This document shows, in pieces, positions 1 to 9,678 of a stretch of 64,000 nucleotides of DNA. This DNA is from Balneolaceae bacterium (lineage in GTDB: Bacteria > Bacteroidota > Rhodothermia > Balneolales > Balneolaceae), in contig JAEPNO010000004.1 in the NCBI GenBank assembly GCA_017643365.1, positions 194,904-258,903 of the forward strand. Direction: 5' to 3'. A program made the position numbers and the translations under genes. Below the pieces are notes generated by a model. It was given only the letters and a program-made list of their open reading frames with translations, was not told the DNA's origin and did no database searches. Each line of letters begins with the position of its first letter. The first letter of the stretch is position 1.

Positions 1-676
<676 letters not shown>

Positions 677-680
<4 letters not shown>

Positions 681-943
681 ACTGATTCTCGCATTTGTTT
701 CAGCCCCGTTTTGGTTGCGCGAAAAGTGAAATCCTGTAAGTTATCAGAATCGTAAAAAGCGGAAGTGTCGTGCTTCACGATTTCGGTGTTCACCACTTCA
801 ATCAATCGGTAGTTTATCAAGTTGATTAAATCGTCGCGCAATGCACCAGTAGGTAGACCGGTTTCTTCCAAAATCACTTCGTAAGGCTCTGGAAAAATTA
901 ACCTTGCTAACACTAGCTTTTCTGACGGGTATAGTTTTCGCAT
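677..943 (-). CDS. Small hypothetical protein, winged-helix-like
   Basis: An 88-residue protein of unknown function. Residues 5-55 read like a small winged helix (SEKLVLARLIF ... ETGLPTGALRDDLINLINYRLIEV): helix, turn, recognition-like helix, then a beta hairpin. The ATG is at 943, and the last codons overlap the biotin-carrier start (ATGA at 677-680), so the two are probably translated together. It may be a regulator or accessory factor for the carboxylase, but nothing in the sequence proves this. Confidence 0.65.
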
Positions 944-980
944 GGCTTGAAGATAGAGCCTCGGTTAGCCTAAAACAACC

Positions 981-1478
981 TTATTGAATCAGAATGTCGC
1001 CGTAAGAAATCAAGCGTTGGTTGCCATCAAAAACCAGCATTCGTTTTAAGCCCTGAGCCTGAGAAAGTGAGCTTCCGAATTGACGGGTATTGATCAAAAA
1101 AGTGATGAGTTCGAAATCATTTTGCAGATCCTGTTGCTGCAGAAATATCCACTGATTGGATTGATTCAGATAACCAACTTCGATACTGGAACTTGCAGGT
1201 GCACCTTTTATATCGATTTCGAGCGTTACGTTGGTGCCAAACTGAACAGGATTTGGGAATATTGGTTGAACACTCGCAAGCCCAAGATATAATGGTGAAA
1301 TTCTCCAATCATCGGTGTCGTTTCTAACAATATCCCCTTGAAAGCTGGTCTCGGTATAATTAGCCGGTTCGCTATATGCCTGCGCTTCAAACTTCGATTG
1401 AGCATCATCATTAGTGCAAGAAAATCCCGTACCAAAAAGGGTTACGAGAATTAACAATTTAACAAAAGGTTTGTGCAT
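981..1478 (-). CDS. Predicted lipoprotein, unknown function
   Basis: A 165-residue exported protein. The N-terminus (MHKPFVKLLILVTLFGTGFSC) is a short positively charged segment, a hydrophobic core and a lipobox-like GFSC ending at Cys21, so it is likely lipidated. The remainder is beta-rich and polar (FPNPVQFGTNVTLEIDIKG resembles the secretion/extension domains that often carry the PNPF motif in Bacteroidota surface proteins). It sits 37 bp upstream of the 88-residue gene on the same strand and is divergent from the YffB-like gene. No enzymatic motif is seen. Confidence 0.65.
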   Translation of the reverse strand: MHKPFVKLLILVTLFGTGFSCTNDDAQSKFEAQAYSEPANYTETSFQGDIVRNDTDDWRISPLYLGLASVQPIFPNPVQFGTNVTLEIDIKGAPASSSIEVGYLNQSNQWIFLQQQDLQNDFELITFLINTRQFGSSLSQAQGLKRMLVFDGNQRLISYGDILIQ

Positions 1479-1519
1479 TTGAATGCTCTCTCCGGTCTAA
1501 CTTTTACGTCGGCTTGTTG

Positions 1520-1527
1520 TATCTTTG
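1520..1527 (+). promoter_or_regulatory. Possible Bacteroidota -7 element (TATCTTTG)
   Basis: TATCTTTG matches the TAnnTTTG -7 consensus of Bacteroidota and lies 33 bp before the ATG of the YffB-like gene. A -33 element is not clear, so this is a weak call. Confidence 0.35.
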
Positions 1528-1559
1528 AGAAAATACAAAACTATTCATTTATATATCAC

Positions 1560-1928
1560 ATGTTACACGTTATAGGCATTCCAAATTGTAATAAAATTCG
1601 TGATACCAAAAAGTGGTTGAACGAAAGAGAAATAGAGTTCGAATTTATTGATGTGAAAAAAGAGCCACTAACAATGGATGAACTCAAGGATTTGGAGTTC
1701 AAAGTGGGGCTGGATGTATTGGTAAACAGCCGTGGAACTACCTATCGAAATCTGAAAATCAAAGATATGAATCCCTCGGACGAGGAAATGCTTCAGTTAC
1801 TTTTCGAGAATCAAAGCATGATTAAACGTCCGGTTTTAGTGTTTGAAGAATCTGTGTTGGTTGGTTTTGATGAAGAAGCTTTTGAAACGTTCATGAAAGA
1901 ACATGAGCTGATGGAAGACGATCAGTGA
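1560..1928 (+). CDS. ArsC/Spx-family protein, YffB-like
   Basis: A 122-residue thioredoxin-fold protein of the ArsC/Spx/YffB family. The N-terminus GIPNCNKIRDTKKWL matches the YffB pattern (G-x-P-N-C-D-T-x-K-K-x-x-x-W-L) with the redox Cys at residue 10, followed by the conserved RGTTYRNLK-like segment and the RPVLV strand near the C-terminus. The second Cys of the Spx CXXC is absent. I place the start at the ATG at 1560. An in-frame GTG-type extension back to 1473 would overlap the divergent lipoprotein gene and add a non-family sequence. Function is likely thiol-dependent reduction, but the substrate is unknown. It overlaps the DUF3108 gene start (GTGA). Confidence 0.8.
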   Translation: MLHVIGIPNCNKIRDTKKWLNEREIEFEFIDVKKEPLTMDELKDLEFKVGLDVLVNSRGTTYRNLKIKDMNPSDEEMLQLLFENQSMIKRPVLVFEESVLVGFDEEAFETFMKEHELMEDDQ

Positions 1929-2731
1929 GATATTTTAGTTCACATTTTTTGATGTTGATTTTGTTGATGTTAACGCTGTCAACAAATCATGGTGTAGCTC
2001 AAACCAATAGCAGTGTTGCTCCACCATCCATCAACGATCTTTTTGAGTATAAAGAGGTTTTGACCTACGAAGTGAAGTACGGATTTCTGCGGCTAGGCGA
2101 GGTGGAAGTGACCATGATGCCAGATTCGATGTTTCGTGGACAAATGCATAAACACTTGGTTACAAAGATTGTATCGAATCCAAAAATCCCGTTTATCGGC
2201 ACCGAAATCGATCACTTTCACAGTTTGTTTTTAGTGAATGATGATGGATTGCCGATTACCTCATATTACTGGAAAGACAACATCGACGAAGAGATTTATA
2301 AAGACATCGAGTATGATTTTGATCGCGAAAAAAATTGGGTAACCTACAAAGAAGAAGATCTAACTCGTGATACCCTTGATTTGGAGGAGCCGGCAACTGC
2401 CGGACATGTAATATTTCTTTTTTCGCGCATGTTTGCAGGAACCGATTTCGAAAACTCAATGATTGTATACGTGACCAAGCGGAAGGGCTACATCCATTTC
2501 AATAACAGTACAGAACTTGAAAAACGAAATTACAAACCCTGGGAAGAACCGGTACAAACATATTTAACCACTGGGAACACCGAAAACATCGACGGACCTT
2601 TCGGATTTTCTGGCAAATTCAGAGCATGGTTTTTAAATGATGAACTTCGAATACCGCTCGAGGCCAGAGTTAAAGTTCTGTTTGGTAATGCGTTGGTTCG
2701 ATTGATTGATTACAAAAAAGAACGATTATGA
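1925..2731 (+). CDS. DUF3108-family exported protein
   Basis: A 268-residue protein with a GTG start overlapping the previous stop. The N-terminus has a signal peptide (hydrophobic residues ~8-22, cleavage near VAQ-TN). The body has the DUF3108 pattern: [18 protein letters not shown] early on, an internal block of Asp/Glu-rich strands, and the closing [25 protein letters not shown]3108 proteins are periplasmic or outer-membrane-associated beta-sheet proteins with no assigned reaction. Overlap on both sides (GTGA, ATGA) ties it to the YffB-like gene and dut in one operon. Confidence 0.75.
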   Translation: MRYFSSHFLMLILLMLTLSTNHGVAQTNSSVAPPSINDLFEYKEVLTYEVKYGFLRLGEVEVTMMPDSMFRGQMHKHLVTKIVSNPKIPFIGTEIDHFHSLFLVNDDGLPITSYYWKDNIDEEIYKDIEYDFDREKNWVTYKEEDLTRDTLDLEEPATAGHVIFLFSRMFAGTDFENSMIVYVTKRKGYIHFNNSTELEKRNYKPWEEPVQTYLTTGNTENIDGPFGFSGKFRAWFLNDELRIPLEARVKVLFGNALVRLIDYKKERL

Positions 2732-3174
2732 CAGCTGTACGATTTAAAAAATTACCTCATGCGGCAGATTTGGAATTGCCATCTTACGAATCAGCTTCGG
2801 CAGCCGGGATGGATATTCGGGCAGCTTTGGAATCGCCCATCACCTTAAAACCGGGAGATAGAACACTAATCCCAACTGGACTACAAATGGCGCTACCGCA
2901 TGGTTACGAAGCACAAATCCGTCCAAGAAGTGGCTTAGCGATCCGAAATGGAATCACCATGTTAAACAGCCCGGGAACTATCGACGCCGACTACCGTGGT
3001 GAAGTAAAAGTGATTGCCATTAATCATGGTCAGCAAGATTTTACGGTAAATCATGGCGATCGCATTGCACAAATGGTAATCGCACCCGTGGTTCAGCTGT
3101 CTATTAACGAGGTTGAAGATCTCGATGAAACTGATCGAGGAGAAGGTGGGTTTGGAAGTACGGGAATCAATTAA
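2728..3174 (+). CDS. dut: Deoxyuridine 5'-triphosphate nucleotidohydrolase
   Basis: Trimeric dUTPase of 148 residues, converting dUTP to dUMP and pyrophosphate, which keeps uracil out of DNA and feeds thymidylate synthesis. All family motifs are visible: AAGMDIRA (26-32), [11 protein letters not shown] (66-76), [10 protein letters not shown] (83-92, with the catalytic Asp), GDRIAQMVI (110-118) and the C-terminal GEGGFGSTG (138-146), which closes over the active site. Length is normal. The ATG overlaps the upstream stop (ATGA). Confidence 0.97.
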   Translation: MTAVRFKKLPHAADLELPSYESASAAGMDIRAALESPITLKPGDRTLIPTGLQMALPHGYEAQIRPRSGLAIRNGITMLNSPGTIDADYRGEVKVIAINHGQQDFTVNHGDRIAQMVIAPVVQLSINEVEDLDETDRGEGGFGSTGIN

Positions 3175-3255
3175 GAATAATTCAATTTAGAATTAAGAAT
3201 ACTTGATTTGCGTCAAGCATCATCCTTCGGTTAGGATCATAATAAATCAATAATA

Positions 3256-4521
3256 TTGCCGAATTCAATTACGCCATACATCGATCTTTTAAGGAATAAT
3301 CAGAATTACAGACGATTGTGGGCGGCTCAGGCTGTATCAAATTTTGGGGATTGGTTTGGATTGCTCGCGTTGTATGCACTCATTGCCAAATATTCGGATT
3401 CAGAGTTTCTGCTCGGGCTCATAATCGTAGTAAAAATGCTGAGCCTGGCCGCATTTTCTCCTCTTGCAGGATTTATTACCGATCGTTTCAACCGCCGACA
3501 TTTGATGTTGCTTTGTGACGGATTACGTGCCCTGGCAGTACTGGGAATCCTGTTGGTACAGTCGGAATCGATGCTTTGGCTGGCCTACGTACTCACTTCT
3601 TTACAAATGATGGTATCTGCGGTGTTTGAACCGGCTAAAACGTCTTCCATTCCAAACGTAACTTCAAAAGAAGAATTGGTGAACGCTAATATCATATCAA
3701 CGGCAACGTGGAGTATCATTTTTACGACTGGGATGGCTTTTGGTGGATTTGCAACCGAATGGCTCGGCATCGAAATGGTGCTGATTTTGGATGCTCTAAC
3801 CTATCTGCTTTCGGGATACTTTATCTATCGAGCAGTGATTCCACAGCAAGAGATGTCGGCCGAGGATAAACGCAAAAATCGCAATCCATGGAACGGCATT
3901 GTGGATGGGGCCAAATATCTGGTTGGGAATCCCCACATTCTTCGACCGAGCATCGCCAAAGGGACATCCAGCGCTTTTTTAGGCGGATTGGTGTATATGT
4001 TGATTATTGTGAGCGAAGAAATTTTAATGATGGGAAGTATTGGGCTTGGCTTGCTTTACGCCGCGCGTGGAATGGGAACTGGAATTGGACCGATTATCGG
4101 CCGGCGCTTGGTAACCGAAGAAAGAGATTGGGTGATGCTTATGGGCACCGCCATCGGATTAGCCGGATTGATGTACATGATTGTAGGGCTTACCAATGTG
4201 ATTTGGGTGATGATTTTGTTCGTTCTGCTAGCTCATGCGGCTTCCGGGGCGAACTGGGTTACAAGCACCGTTTTACTTCAAAAAAGAACCATCGATATAT
4301 TTCGCGGACGAGTTTTCTCAACCGAATGGTTACTGTTTACCATCATGAATTCCATTTCTGTAATGATTGCCTCGCTCGTGCTTGAATTCGAACTTGTGAA
4401 CGTGAAAACGCTCATGCTGATTTACGGAGCAGCCATGGCCGGTGCAGGAATATTCTGGAGTTTTACCATCACCCGAAAAGAGAAAGTTTATCAACAGGAA
4501 GTTGGGGTGGTAATCGAATAG
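3256..4521 (+). CDS. MFS exporter, DHA3-like (MFS_3)
   Basis: A 421-residue membrane protein with about 12 hydrophobic segments. The N-terminal motif NYRRLWAAQAVSNFGDWF and the loop DRFNRRHLMLLCDGLRA (the MFS signature between TM2 and TM3) are typical of the DHA3/EntS-like efflux branch. It probably exports drugs or small metabolites by proton antiport; the substrate cannot be told. The predicted start is a TTG at 3256 in a context without a strong Shine-Dalgarno. It follows dut by 81 bp and is followed by the repeat array. Confidence 0.85.
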   Translation: MPNSITPYIDLLRNNQNYRRLWAAQAVSNFGDWFGLLALYALIAKYSDSEFLLGLIIVVKMLSLAAFSPLAGFITDRFNRRHLMLLCDGLRALAVLGILLVQSESMLWLAYVLTSLQMMVSAVFEPAKTSSIPNVTSKEELVNANIISTATWSIIFTTGMAFGGFATEWLGIEMVLILDALTYLLSGYFIYRAVIPQQEMSAEDKRKNRNPWNGIVDGAKYLVGNPHILRPSIAKGTSSAFLGGLVYMLIIVSEEILMMGSIGLGLLYAARGMGTGIGPIIGRRLVTEERDWVMLMGTAIGLAGLMYMIVGLTNVIWVMILFVLLAHAASGANWVTSTVLLQKRTIDIFRGRVFSTEWLLFTIMNSISVMIASLVLEFELVNVKTLMLIYGAAMAGAGIFWSFTITRKEKVYQQEVGVVIE

Positions 4522-4841
4522 CTATCTTTGATGGTAAATTGATAATAAATTCACGGCGGGACTAAAGTCCTTTCAACTCGTAAATGGTGGGGTTCGACAA
4601 GCTCACCCACATGCGTGTGTTTTTAGTGATTTTGTGCTTTTGTGGCAAAGCATTGTTTTACTTATTTCGATGCTCTGTGTTGTTGTGGATTGAGTTAAGA
4701 GATAAACCTTTCCCAAGAGAAGGACTTTAGTCCTTGGAAAAACAGATTAGTATGAAGGGCTAAAAGCCCTTCATTTGGTAAATGGTGGTAGGATCGAGTA
4801 ATGTTTTTAAAGATTCTAGAAATTAACTAATAGCATTAGCG

Positions 4842-5160
4842 GCGGGACTGAAGTCCCTTCTTATTTATGATCGTGGCGTTGTTGTTTGAATTTCCCATAT
4901 TTCAATGCTCTGCGATGCTGTGGATTGAGTTAATAATAAAAGCTTCTTTACCAAGAGAAGGACTTTAGTCCTTCGCATTGCATTTGTAAAGAAAATAGGG
5001 ATCAAAAAAAGCCCCAATTCGAAGCATCGGAGCAAGTTTTAAACGGTGGGGTTCGACAAGCTCACCCACCTTCGTATATTTTTGTGATTTTGAGCTTTCG
5101 TGGCAAAAACCTGATTTAGAATGAGTTTGGTTAACTGAGAATGCTTTTTACCAAGAGAAG
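4842..5160. repeat. Direct repeat copy A (about 315 bp)
   Basis: Starts with GCGGGACTGAAGTCCC and runs to the AAGAGAAGGA hairpin arm. By eye it is nearly identical to 5324-5643, offset by 482 bp. After AAGAGAAGGA this copy diverges, and the AAGGACTTTAGTCCTT hairpin seen in copy B is broken here. Confidence 0.75.
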
Positions 5161-5323
5161 GATTTTTCCGGTAGGACCAAATGGGATTCCTTCGGAAGAT
5201 ACCTTTGGCGGGTCCTTCGAAACATAGGTTGGTATGAAGGGCTAAAGCCCTTCATTTGGTAAAAGTTGTTTATTCGATTTCAGGGTTGTGATTGTGTTTT
5301 TCAGGATTCGAATGGGCGTCATT

Positions 5324-5643
5324 GCGGGACTGAAGTCCCTTCTTATTTATGATCGTGGCGTTGTTGTTTGAATTTCCCATATTTCAATGCTCTGCGATGC
5401 TGTGGATTGAGTTAATAAAAAAAGCTTCTTTACCAAGAGAAGGACTTTAGTCCTTCGATACACATTTGTAAAGAAAATAGGGATCAAAAAAACCCCAATT
5501 CGAAGCATCAGAGCAAGTTTTAAACGGTGGGGTTCGACAAGCTCACCCACCTTCGTATATTTTTGTGATTTTGAGCTTTCGTGGCAAAAACCTGATTTAG
5601 AATGAGTTTGGTTAACTGAGAATGCTTCTTTACCAAGAGAAGG
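5324..5643. repeat. Direct repeat copy B (about 315 bp)
   Basis: Second copy of the 4842-5160 unit, with the same order of hairpins. A third, degenerate part of the unit (CAGAGCAAGTTTTAAACGG onward) occurs at about 5710-5790. Confidence 0.75.
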
Positions 5644-5800
5644 ACTTTAGTCCTTCGAATTATGTATGGAATGAAAGTGTAGACCCCAAAAAGCCCCAAC
5701 TCTAAGCACCAGAGCAAGTTTTAAACGGTTGGGTTCTACAAGCTCACCCACCTTCGTAAGTTTTTAGTGATTTTGTGCTTTCTTGGCTAGAACATAAAAA

Positions 5801-5827
5801 CGGTCAGACGGGTAACCCGTCAGACCG
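5801..5827. terminator. Strong stem-loop near the peptidase 3' end
   Basis: CGGTCAGACGGGT and ACCCGTCAGACCG form a 13-bp stem with one mismatch around TA. It lies 44 bp beyond the stop of the S9 peptidase. It may terminate that gene or be another REP-like unit; no T-run follows on the minus strand. Confidence 0.5.
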
Positions 5828-5870
5828 ATAGTAATCATCTTTCGGGGTTTAGTGCTTTTGTGGCAATCAA

Positions 5871-8225
5871 TCAGTCCAAATCTTCGGGAATATTAAAGTC
5901 CACGTTTGTTCGGCGATCGCCCAATAAATGCTCAGCAAAGTAGTACCACATCATTCGCTCGAAATAAGCTCGTGATTCACCCCGGAAACCATGACGCTGG
6001 CTGGGCAACATCATCAAATCGAATCGTTTTCCTTCTTTGATGAGCTCTTCTGCTAAGCGGAGCGTATTTGCTGGATGTACGTTATTATCTCTGCTACCAT
6101 GAACTAGTAATAATTTTCCTTGAAGGTTGGCTGCCAACGACGTATTTGTTTCGATAGGGCCATCAAATGTGATTTCCTCGCGTTCAACTTCCACGCTGTC
6201 TTCGCCCATTTCTTTAACCTTTTTAACGGTTTCTTTAACCCCGTTGTGGGTTTCACTCCACCAGCGGTTGTACACGTTATTATCGTGGTTACCGGCCGAG
6301 GAAACTGCCACATCGTAAAAGTCGGGATGGGTGAGGAGTGCGGCTGTACTCATAAATCCACCGCCGGAATGACCGTAAATCCCCACATTTTCGCCATCAA
6401 TAAAGTCGTGACTGCCTACGAGTTGCTCGATTCCATATCGGTTATCAGCGAGCGGATAATCCCGTAAATCGCCATAACCATAAGTGTGGTAATAGCGATT
6501 TCGAAGTGGAGTTCCACCTCGATTTCCGAATGCAACCACCACAAAGCCAACTTGAGCTAAGGTTTGATGTCGGGACGGACCAAAGCGAATAGGATAAGGC
6601 TCAACCTGTGGACCCGGATATACATATGAAATAACCGGATAATTTTTGGTGGAATCGAAATCGAATGGTTTCCACATCACACCATATATATCAGTCACAC
6701 CATCGGCGGCTTTTACTTTAAACTTTTCGGGATATTTCCAGCCCAATTCGGTAGCACGGTCGATGCTCACTTCTTGTAAATCGATGATCACTTTGCCCGA
6801 TCCATCACGCACTACCGCTTTGGTTGGCATATCAATGCGCGACATATTATCCACAAAATAATTGCCTTCAGGCGAAGCGAAAATACGGTGATTGGCATAC
6901 TCGGGAGTAAGATGCGTCATTCTGCTTCCATCAAACTTAACCGAATACAAATGTTGATAATAAGGCTCGTTTCCCGGTTCACGTCCGTAAGCCTCAAAAA
7001 AGATGGTCTGAGCAGCAGTATCAATTTTCATGATGTTGCCGGTTACGAAATTACCGGACGTAATCTGGTTTTTTAGATTTCCTTCTGCATCGTATCGGTA
7101 CAGATGTCCCCAGCCCGAGCGCTCGCTCCACCACAGATATTCATCGCCGTTGTTAATTACATCGGCATCCTGAAAGCGCCAGTTCCAATAAGGCTCTGAT
7201 CGTTCTGAAATAATCACTTCAACTTCACCGGTTTCGGTATTTCCTTTGAGTAACTCGAACTCGCTGGCTGCACGGTTTAGTCGCTCAATGTAAATCACAT
7301 CCGATGATCTGCCGTTTAAATCGCCGGTGGCTACATCCGAAAAATCTACCGAAAGATTCTGATCTTCCCACTTATCCGTATCCATAATTACGCGCGATTT
7401 TGATTCCACATCAAACACTTCCACATAATCGATGCCAATTTCTTCATCGCCGGGCATGGCGTATTTATAAGTCTCTAAGCTTGGGCGTTTCCCTAAATTA
7501 TTGATCACCCACAGCTCTTCCACTTTTCGATTATCGGTACGTTGTACATAAAACTTCTTTTCATCATCGAACCATCGCACACGAGCTCTCATCTTCTCAT
7601 CTGAAGTGGTATCACCTTGATTCCATTGATAGCTGAACCAGCGCTCTCCATCGGTAGTTAATTGATGCTCGGTAGTGTCGGAGGTGTCGCCACTCATCAA
7701 ATAAAGATTATGCTCTTTTGCGAACACAACCCAGGTGCTGTCGGGCGACCAATTTTGCCAAGGCTCTCGTTTATCCGGTTCTAGGCTGTCGCCTTTTACC
7801 AAATTGTTCGTTCGGATCGACCATTCGAACTCGATGCTATCCACATGAAAGGTGAACAAGTTTTTGTCATCATCGAAATCGAAGCCCTTTAAATCCAGAT
7901 CGGTGGCATTAAACGGACGCTTGAATTCTTCGCTCAACAACCCGGCTAGTTCTTCCCGATCAAATAATTCGCGTTGATTTCTTTCTTCGATATCCACGTA
8001 AAACCAATTTTTACCTCGCGCATCTTCCCATTGGTACCAAAAGTCGTCGGAGTCATCAATCCAGTTCGGGAATACATCGGTTGAACCGATGAGTTTCTCC
8101 ATTTTTTGAGTGGTAAAGCGTTCGGCAAGTTCGAAGTTTGCTTGCTGAGCCGACAATGCAGAGGGTGCTAAGAATAAGATGCCCAAACACATAGTTATAA
8201 ATGATAAGCGGGAAGAAAAGCGCAT
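5871..8225 (-). CDS. S9 family dipeptidyl-peptidase (DPP IV-like)
   Basis: An exported serine peptidase of 784 residues that would remove N-terminal dipeptides in the periplasm, as part of peptide feeding. The start chosen (8225, MRFSSRLSF) begins a clean signal peptide cut after ALSA. A 13-codon in-frame extension lacks that character. Residues ~60-500 form the DPP IV beta-propeller (repeated YLW/WS/YR strands). The alpha/beta-hydrolase domain carries the triad S620 in GHSGGG, D713 in GSRDNN and H745 in QRHGF. The nucleophile elbow is GHSGGG rather than the GWSYGG of classic DPP IV. It stands alone, convergent with the repeat array and divergent from ccmC. Confidence 0.93.
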   Translation of the reverse strand: MRFSSRLSFITMCLGILFLAPSALSAQQANFELAERFTTQKMEKLIGSTDVFPNWIDDSDDFWYQWEDARGKNWFYVDIEERNQRELFDREELAGLLSEEFKRPFNATDLDLKGFDFDDDKNLFTFHVDSIEFEWSIRTNNLVKGDSLEPDKREPWQNWSPDSTWVVFAKEHNLYLMSGDTSDTTEHQLTTDGERWFSYQWNQGDTTSDEKMRARVRWFDDEKKFYVQRTDNRKVEELWVINNLGKRPSLETYKYAMPGDEEIGIDYVEVFDVESKSRVIMDTDKWEDQNLSVDFSDVATGDLNGRSSDVIYIERLNRAASEFELLKGNTETGEVEVIISERSEPYWNWRFQDADVINNGDEYLWWSERSGWGHLYRYDAEGNLKNQITSGNFVTGNIMKIDTAAQTIFFEAYGREPGNEPYYQHLYSVKFDGSRMTHLTPEYANHRIFASPEGNYFVDNMSRIDMPTKAVVRDGSGKVIIDLQEVSIDRATELGWKYPEKFKVKAADGVTDIYGVMWKPFDFDSTKNYPVISYVYPGPQVEPYPIRFGPSRHQTLAQVGFVVVAFGNRGGTPLRNRYYHTYGYGDLRDYPLADNRYGIEQLVGSHDFIDGENVGIYGHSGGGFMSTAALLTHPDFYDVAVSSAGNHDNNVYNRWWSETHNGVKETVKKVKEMGEDSVEVEREEITFDGPIETNTSLAANLQGKLLLVHGSRDNNVHPANTLRLAEELIKEGKRFDLMMLPSQRHGFRGESRAYFERMMWYYFAEHLLGDRRTNVDFNIPEDLD

Positions 8226-8336
8226 GGTAATAAGGTTTGTTTTAAAAGCTTGGAGAGGTAACAAAAATCAAATGTAAGGAATTGCAATTTCTGAAAAGGA
8301 ATGTTCGATTTTTCAAAGGAAATCAGCGGTTTTTTG

Positions 8337-8344
8337 TATATTTG
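8337..8344 (+). promoter_or_regulatory. Candidate -7 element for the ccm operon (TATATTTG)
   Basis: TATATTTG fits the Bacteroidota TAnnTTTG consensus and lies 31 bp upstream of the ccmC start. No convincing -33 TTG is seen at the expected distance. Confidence 0.4.
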
Positions 8345-8374
8345 AGGCTGTGATTAATTCAACCATTTTTTGAT

Positions 8375-9040
8375 TTGAAAATCTGGAAATATATAGTGGC
8401 CGTATGGCTTACATTAGTGATTGGTGGCGGATTCCTAATCTACATACCGGAAATCCCTATTCTTGAACAAACCGCACGCAATATTTTCTTTCATGTGCCT
8501 ATGTGGATGGCCATGTTTGCGATGTTTGCAACCAGTTGCACGTACAGCATTCGTTACCTCAATTCACCAAATCCACAATTTGATATAAAAGCGGAATCTG
8601 CCGCACGTGTGGGCATGATTTTCGGACTTTGCGGACTGCTAACCGGATCACTTTGGGCACGATTTACCTGGGGAACCTGGTGGACATTTGCCGAGCCGAA
8701 AATGAATTTAGCTGCACTAGCAATGATGATTTACGTTGCTTATTTCGTGCTTAGATCTGCTTTCGACGACGAAGACAAACGCGCTAAAATTGCAGCTGTC
8801 TATAATATTTTCGCAGTAACCACTATTCCTTTTTTATTGTATGTGGTTCCGCGCCAATTAACAAGTTTGCATCCCGGAGCAGACGGAAATCCTGCATTTT
8901 CAGAAATTACGGCTGCTGAATTACGGTTTATCTTATACCCGGCAATGCTTGGTTTTATCGCACTAGCGTTTTGGGTGTACGACATCATGCACCGCTATCA
9001 GACGGTGCGTTATCACATTAACCCCGAACAAGATTCTTAA
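8375..9040 (+). CDS. ccmC: Cytochrome c biogenesis protein CcmC (heme handling)
   Basis: A 221-residue membrane protein of the CcmC/CcsA family with about six transmembrane helices. In System I it delivers heme to CcmE on the periplasmic side. Conserved features are the His in NIFFHVPMWM (periplasmic heme ligand region) and the tryptophan-rich WWD loop. Here the loop reads WGTWWTFAEPKMN, with Glu where many homologues have Asp. The start is TTG at 8375 (LKIWKY); no ATG lies in the region. It heads an operon ccmC-D-E-F with 5-bp or overlapping spacing. ccmA/ccmB are not in the window. Confidence 0.9.
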   Translation: MKIWKYIVAVWLTLVIGGGFLIYIPEIPILEQTARNIFFHVPMWMAMFAMFATSCTYSIRYLNSPNPQFDIKAESAARVGMIFGLCGLLTGSLWARFTWGTWWTFAEPKMNLAALAMMIYVAYFVLRSAFDDEDKRAKIAAVYNIFAVTTIPFLLYVVPRQLTSLHPGADGNPAFSEITAAELRFILYPAMLGFIALAFWVYDIMHRYQTVRYHINPEQDS

Positions 9041-9045
9041 TTTTC

Positions 9046-9282
9046 ATGCAAATCGATTCTACCGCAGTTGATACCTTAACCAAAGCCTACTCTGAAGTGT
9101 GGGCAGGGCAGGAGTCGGTCGAAGAAATGAACGCAATCGTAGCTTTTATGTATTCAAACGATCTTATTTATGTGGTGCTGGGCGTAACGCTCATCATCTG
9201 GTCAGTACTTTTATTTTTTATGATTCGAGTAGACAAAAAAGTAGCATCACTCGAAGAAAAACTTAATTCCGAAGAACCATGA
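9046..9282 (+). CDS. ccmD: CcmD-like small membrane protein
   Basis: A 78-residue protein with a single hydrophobic segment (IYVVLGVTLIIWSVLLFFMI) followed by a basic-acidic tail (RVDKKVASLEEKL). This topology and its position between ccmC and ccmE match CcmD, which stabilises the CcmC-CcmE complex. The protein is longer at its N-terminus than the usual ~60-residue form, so identity rests mainly on context. It overlaps ccmE by four bases (ATGA). Confidence 0.7.
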   Translation: MQIDSTAVDTLTKAYSEVWAGQESVEEMNAIVAFMYSNDLIYVVLGVTLIIWSVLLFFMIRVDKKVASLEEKLNSEEP

Positions 9283-9674
9283 AACCGAAGTTAATTTTAG
9301 GCATTATCGCCATCATCGCATTTACCTCCATGTTGATGATCAATTTTGGAAACAGCATCAGCACATATACCGATTTCGAGAAGGCATCCGAAATGAAGGG
9401 CGCGCATGTGCCGGGCGTTTGGGATAACACACAGGAATATGGATTCTCGAGAGAAACCATGCAGTTTTCGTTTTATATGACGGATGAATCCGGTGAAACG
9501 AAAAAAGTGATTTATCCACGACCGAAGCCCAATAACTTCGAAGAAGCGGATCGCTTGGTTGTAATTGGAGAGATGCGAAACGACGTTTTTTACGCCAGCG
9601 AAATGTTGATGAAATGCCCGTCTAAATACAATGATGCTGATCCATCAGAATATGTAAAAGCTTCAGAGAGCTAA
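9279..9674 (+). CDS. ccmE: Heme chaperone CcmE, CXXXY type
   Basis: A 131-residue membrane-anchored periplasmic chaperone: one N-terminal helix (residues 5-22) then the OB-fold. The heme-binding motif at the end is CPSKY (C113 to Y117), the CXXXY form, in place of the E. coli HXXXY (H130). CXXXY forms have been described in Desulfovibrio and are associated with CcmH-less System I variants; that knowledge supports a non-canonical covalent heme-Cys intermediate here. It overlaps ccmD and is five bases upstream of ccmF. Confidence 0.93.
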   Translation: MKPKLILGIIAIIAFTSMLMINFGNSISTYTDFEKASEMKGAHVPGVWDNTQEYGFSRETMQFSFYMTDESGETKKVIYPRPKPNNFEEADRLVVIGEMRNDVFYASEMLMKCPSKYNDADPSEYVKASES

Positions 9675-9678
9675 TTTT

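Larger units (their letters stand above)
4522..5870. repeat. Gene-free array of palindromes and direct repeats
   Basis: About 1.35 kb without a credible gene. It contains many short perfect hairpins: GGACTAAAGTCC (4559-4570), AAGGACTTTAGTCCTT (4720-4735, 4958-4973 and two further copies), GAAGGGCTAAAAGCCCTTC (4754-4772) and a near copy at about 5236. A third motif, GGTGGGGTTCGACAAGCTCACCCACC and close variants, occurs about four times. Similar multi-copy units run between the hairpins. This looks like REP/BIME-type intergenic repeats. It also separates two convergent genes, so some hairpins may terminate transcription. Confidence 0.75.
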
